Source: Actinomycetota bacterium (lineage in GTDB: Bacteria; Actinomycetota; Geothermincolia; Fen-727; Anoxymicrobiaceae). From it: DNA of 15,667 bases. Of this stretch, positions 14,692 to 15,667 are shown in pieces. Position numbers and translations under genes: made by a program. Numbering within the stretch: position 1 is the first letter of the stretch; every line of letters starts with the position of its first letter. Location of the stretch: the NCBI GenBank assembly GCA_003154635.1, contig PMDX01000110.1, positions 278 through 15,944 on the forward strand, given 5' to 3'. Under the pieces are notes generated by a model. The model ran no database searches, had not been told where the DNA came from, and saw only the letters and a program-made list of their open reading frames with translations.

Positions 14692-15540
14692 GTGATAATA
14701 GACGTGCACACCCACATATTTCCGCCGGACGTTATCGAGCGGCGCGAGATGTACGCCAAGCGAGACTCGTCGTTCGACTTCATCTACGGCAACCCCAAGG
14801 CACGGATGGTGACGTTCGAGGGCCTCGTCGAAGAGATGGATACGGCTGGAGTCGACAAGTCCATCGTATGCGGGTTCCCGTGGCGCAGCCTGGACATGTG
14901 CCGCCAGCACAACAGTTACATGATAGAGGCTGTTAACCAGTTTCCCGACCGCCTTATCGGGTTGGCGATCGCCAACCCGGTGGCCGGCAAAGCCTGCGAC
15001 ACCGAGCTCGACCGCTGTTTCGCGGCCGGGCTGAAGGGTGTCGGGGAAGTGTCGGCCGACGCCCAGGGCTTCAGCCTCGACGACAAAGGGACAACGGGAC
15101 GGCTCGTGAAGGCCGTCGAAGAAGCGGGGCTTATTCTGCTCCTGCACGCCAACGAGGACGTCGGGCATTTCTACCCGGGCAAGACCCCGACCACACCGGC
15201 GTCGGTCTACAAGTTCCTGGAGAAGTTCACTGACGTAACAACTATCCTCGCACACTGGGGAGGGGGGCTGTTCTTTTACGAGCTGATGCCGGAAGTCGCG
15301 AAGGTCACGTCGTCGGTCTATTACGACACTGCGGCGTCACCGTTCCTGTACAGGCCGGATGTCTACAAGCTGGCCGTGGAGATCGTCGGTCCGGGCCGTA
15401 TCCTCTTCGGCACCGACTACCCTCTGCTTCGGATGCAGCGGCACTTGAACGAGATAGAAACTGCCGGGCTCGAACCGGCGACGAAAGAAGCTATCCTCGG
15501 ACGCAATGCCCTCGCGATGCTGGGGCACCGATTCGACTAA
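14692..15540 (+). CDS. Amidohydrolase family (amidohydrolase 2) metal-dependent hydrolase or decarboxylase
   Basis: The 282-residue protein is a small TIM-barrel amidohydrolase. DVHTHIFP supplies the HxH metal pair (His6, His8), LLLHANE gives His152, LAHWGGG gives His188, and FGTDYPLL gives the conserved Asp242. This pattern fits the amidohydrolase 2 group, which includes ACMSD-type decarboxylases and many hydrolases of unknown substrate; a decarboxylase of aromatic or keto acids is as plausible as a hydrolase. The start is GTG with a good GGAGG. It is the only complete plus-strand gene here, divergent from the dienoyl-CoA reductase-like gene, with which it may share a metabolic theme, though that is inference. 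Its TAA stop overlaps by four bases the stop of the convergent truncated gene. Confidence 0.87.
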   Translation: MIIDVHTHIFPPDVIERREMYAKRDSSFDFIYGNPKARMVTFEGLVEEMDTAGVDKSIVCGFPWRSLDMCRQHNSYMIEAVNQFPDRLIGLAIANPVAGKACDTELDRCFAAGLKGVGEVSADAQGFSLDDKGTTGRLVKAVEEAGLILLLHANEDVGHFYPGKTPTTPASVYKFLEKFTDVTTILAHWGGGLFFYELMPEVAKVTSSVYYDTAASPFLYRPDVYKLAVEIVGPGRILFGTDYPLLRMQRHLNEIETAGLEPATKEAILGRNALAMLGHRFD

Positions 15541-15667
15541 CCCTTGCGCTGTTCCCCGGGAAACTGCACGCACGCGCCATCGCTTGTCGCACCGCGCACA
15601 TCGGCCATCGTCGGCCCCAGGCTCAGTATCGGCAGCAGCTCGTTGAGGTCTTTGATGACTGGGACGT
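15537..15667 (-). CDS. Truncated hypothetical gene, 3' end only
   Basis: A minus-strand frame enters from the right edge and runs 42 codons to a TAG at 15539-15537. The readable part begins VPVIKDLNELLPILSLG and ends FPGEQRKG. Third codon positions are mostly G or C (32 of 42), like the neighbouring genes, which supports real coding. I do not recognise the family. It converges on the amidohydrolase gene with a four-base stop overlap, leaving no room for a shared terminator. The 5' part lies outside the window. Confidence 0.5.
   Translation of the reverse strand, partial: VPVIKDLNELLPILSLGPTMADVRGATSDGACVQFPGEQRKG

Noticed and set aside
14548..15255. 235-codon minus-strand open frame opposite the amidohydrolase gene
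   Set aside because: The plus strand encodes a protein with all expected metal ligands and a good ribosome site; the antisense frame has no recognisable domain.
1..15667. tRNA genes, CRISPR arrays, insertion sequences or prophage genes
   Set aside because: No cloverleaf-like pattern, regular repeat array, transposase or phage motif was seen in any gap or frame.

Overview
The window reads as a compact, moderately GC-rich bacterial chromosome segment. Fourteen genes lie on the minus strand with little or no spacing, and one complete gene lies on the plus strand at the right end. A minus-strand gene is cut off by the right edge. The set points to a Gram-positive-type lineage, most likely an anaerobic actinobacterial or clostridial relative: an OmpR/HisKA two-component pair, an RsbV/RsbW partner-switching pair, the order dCMP deaminase - wecA - atpI, a clostridial-type Fe-S enoate/dienoyl-CoA reductase and an AmrS radical SAM enzyme. 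Frequent TTG starts fit this too. The lineage is inference; there is no rRNA or marker gene to settle it. There are no CRISPR arrays, transposases, tRNAs, rRNAs or phage genes.

Layout, following transcription on the minus strand from right to left. (1) 14405-12465: a three-domain Fe-S flavoprotein of the 2,4-dienoyl-CoA reductase family. It is followed closely by a response regulator, its histidine kinase and a dCMP deaminase, the last three separated by single bases, then wecA and an AtpI-like membrane protein whose start overlaps the wecA stop. This looks like one long transcription unit. In many Gram-positive genomes the order deaminase - wecA - atpI leads into the F1Fo ATP synthase genes, but here no atpB follows. 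(2) 7949-4549: 3-hydroxybutyryl-CoA dehydrogenase, a strong hairpin, a phytoene-desaturase-like FAD oxidoreductase and a DapA-family aldolase. (3) 4457-3339: a membrane-anchored divergent polysaccharide deacetylase. (4) 3120-40: AmrS, a very basic putative membrane protein, an anti-sigma antagonist, an overlapping anti-sigma kinase and a DUF72 protein one base later.

At the right end, a plus-strand metal-dependent amidohydrolase is divergent from the flavoprotein across a 286-bp gap and converges, with a 4-bp stop overlap, on the truncated minus-strand gene.

Functionally the window mixes acyl-CoA redox metabolism (dienoyl-CoA reductase, Hbd), envelope synthesis (wecA, dapA, polysaccharide deacetylase) and signalling (two-component pair, RsbV/RsbW). 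No wholly new multi-gene system can be proven from sequence alone. The best candidates for a second look are the AmrS / basic membrane protein / RsbV-RsbW / DUF72 neighbourhood and the two-component system fused by spacing to nucleotide and lipid-carrier enzymes. No gene-free stretch exceeds 300 bases.
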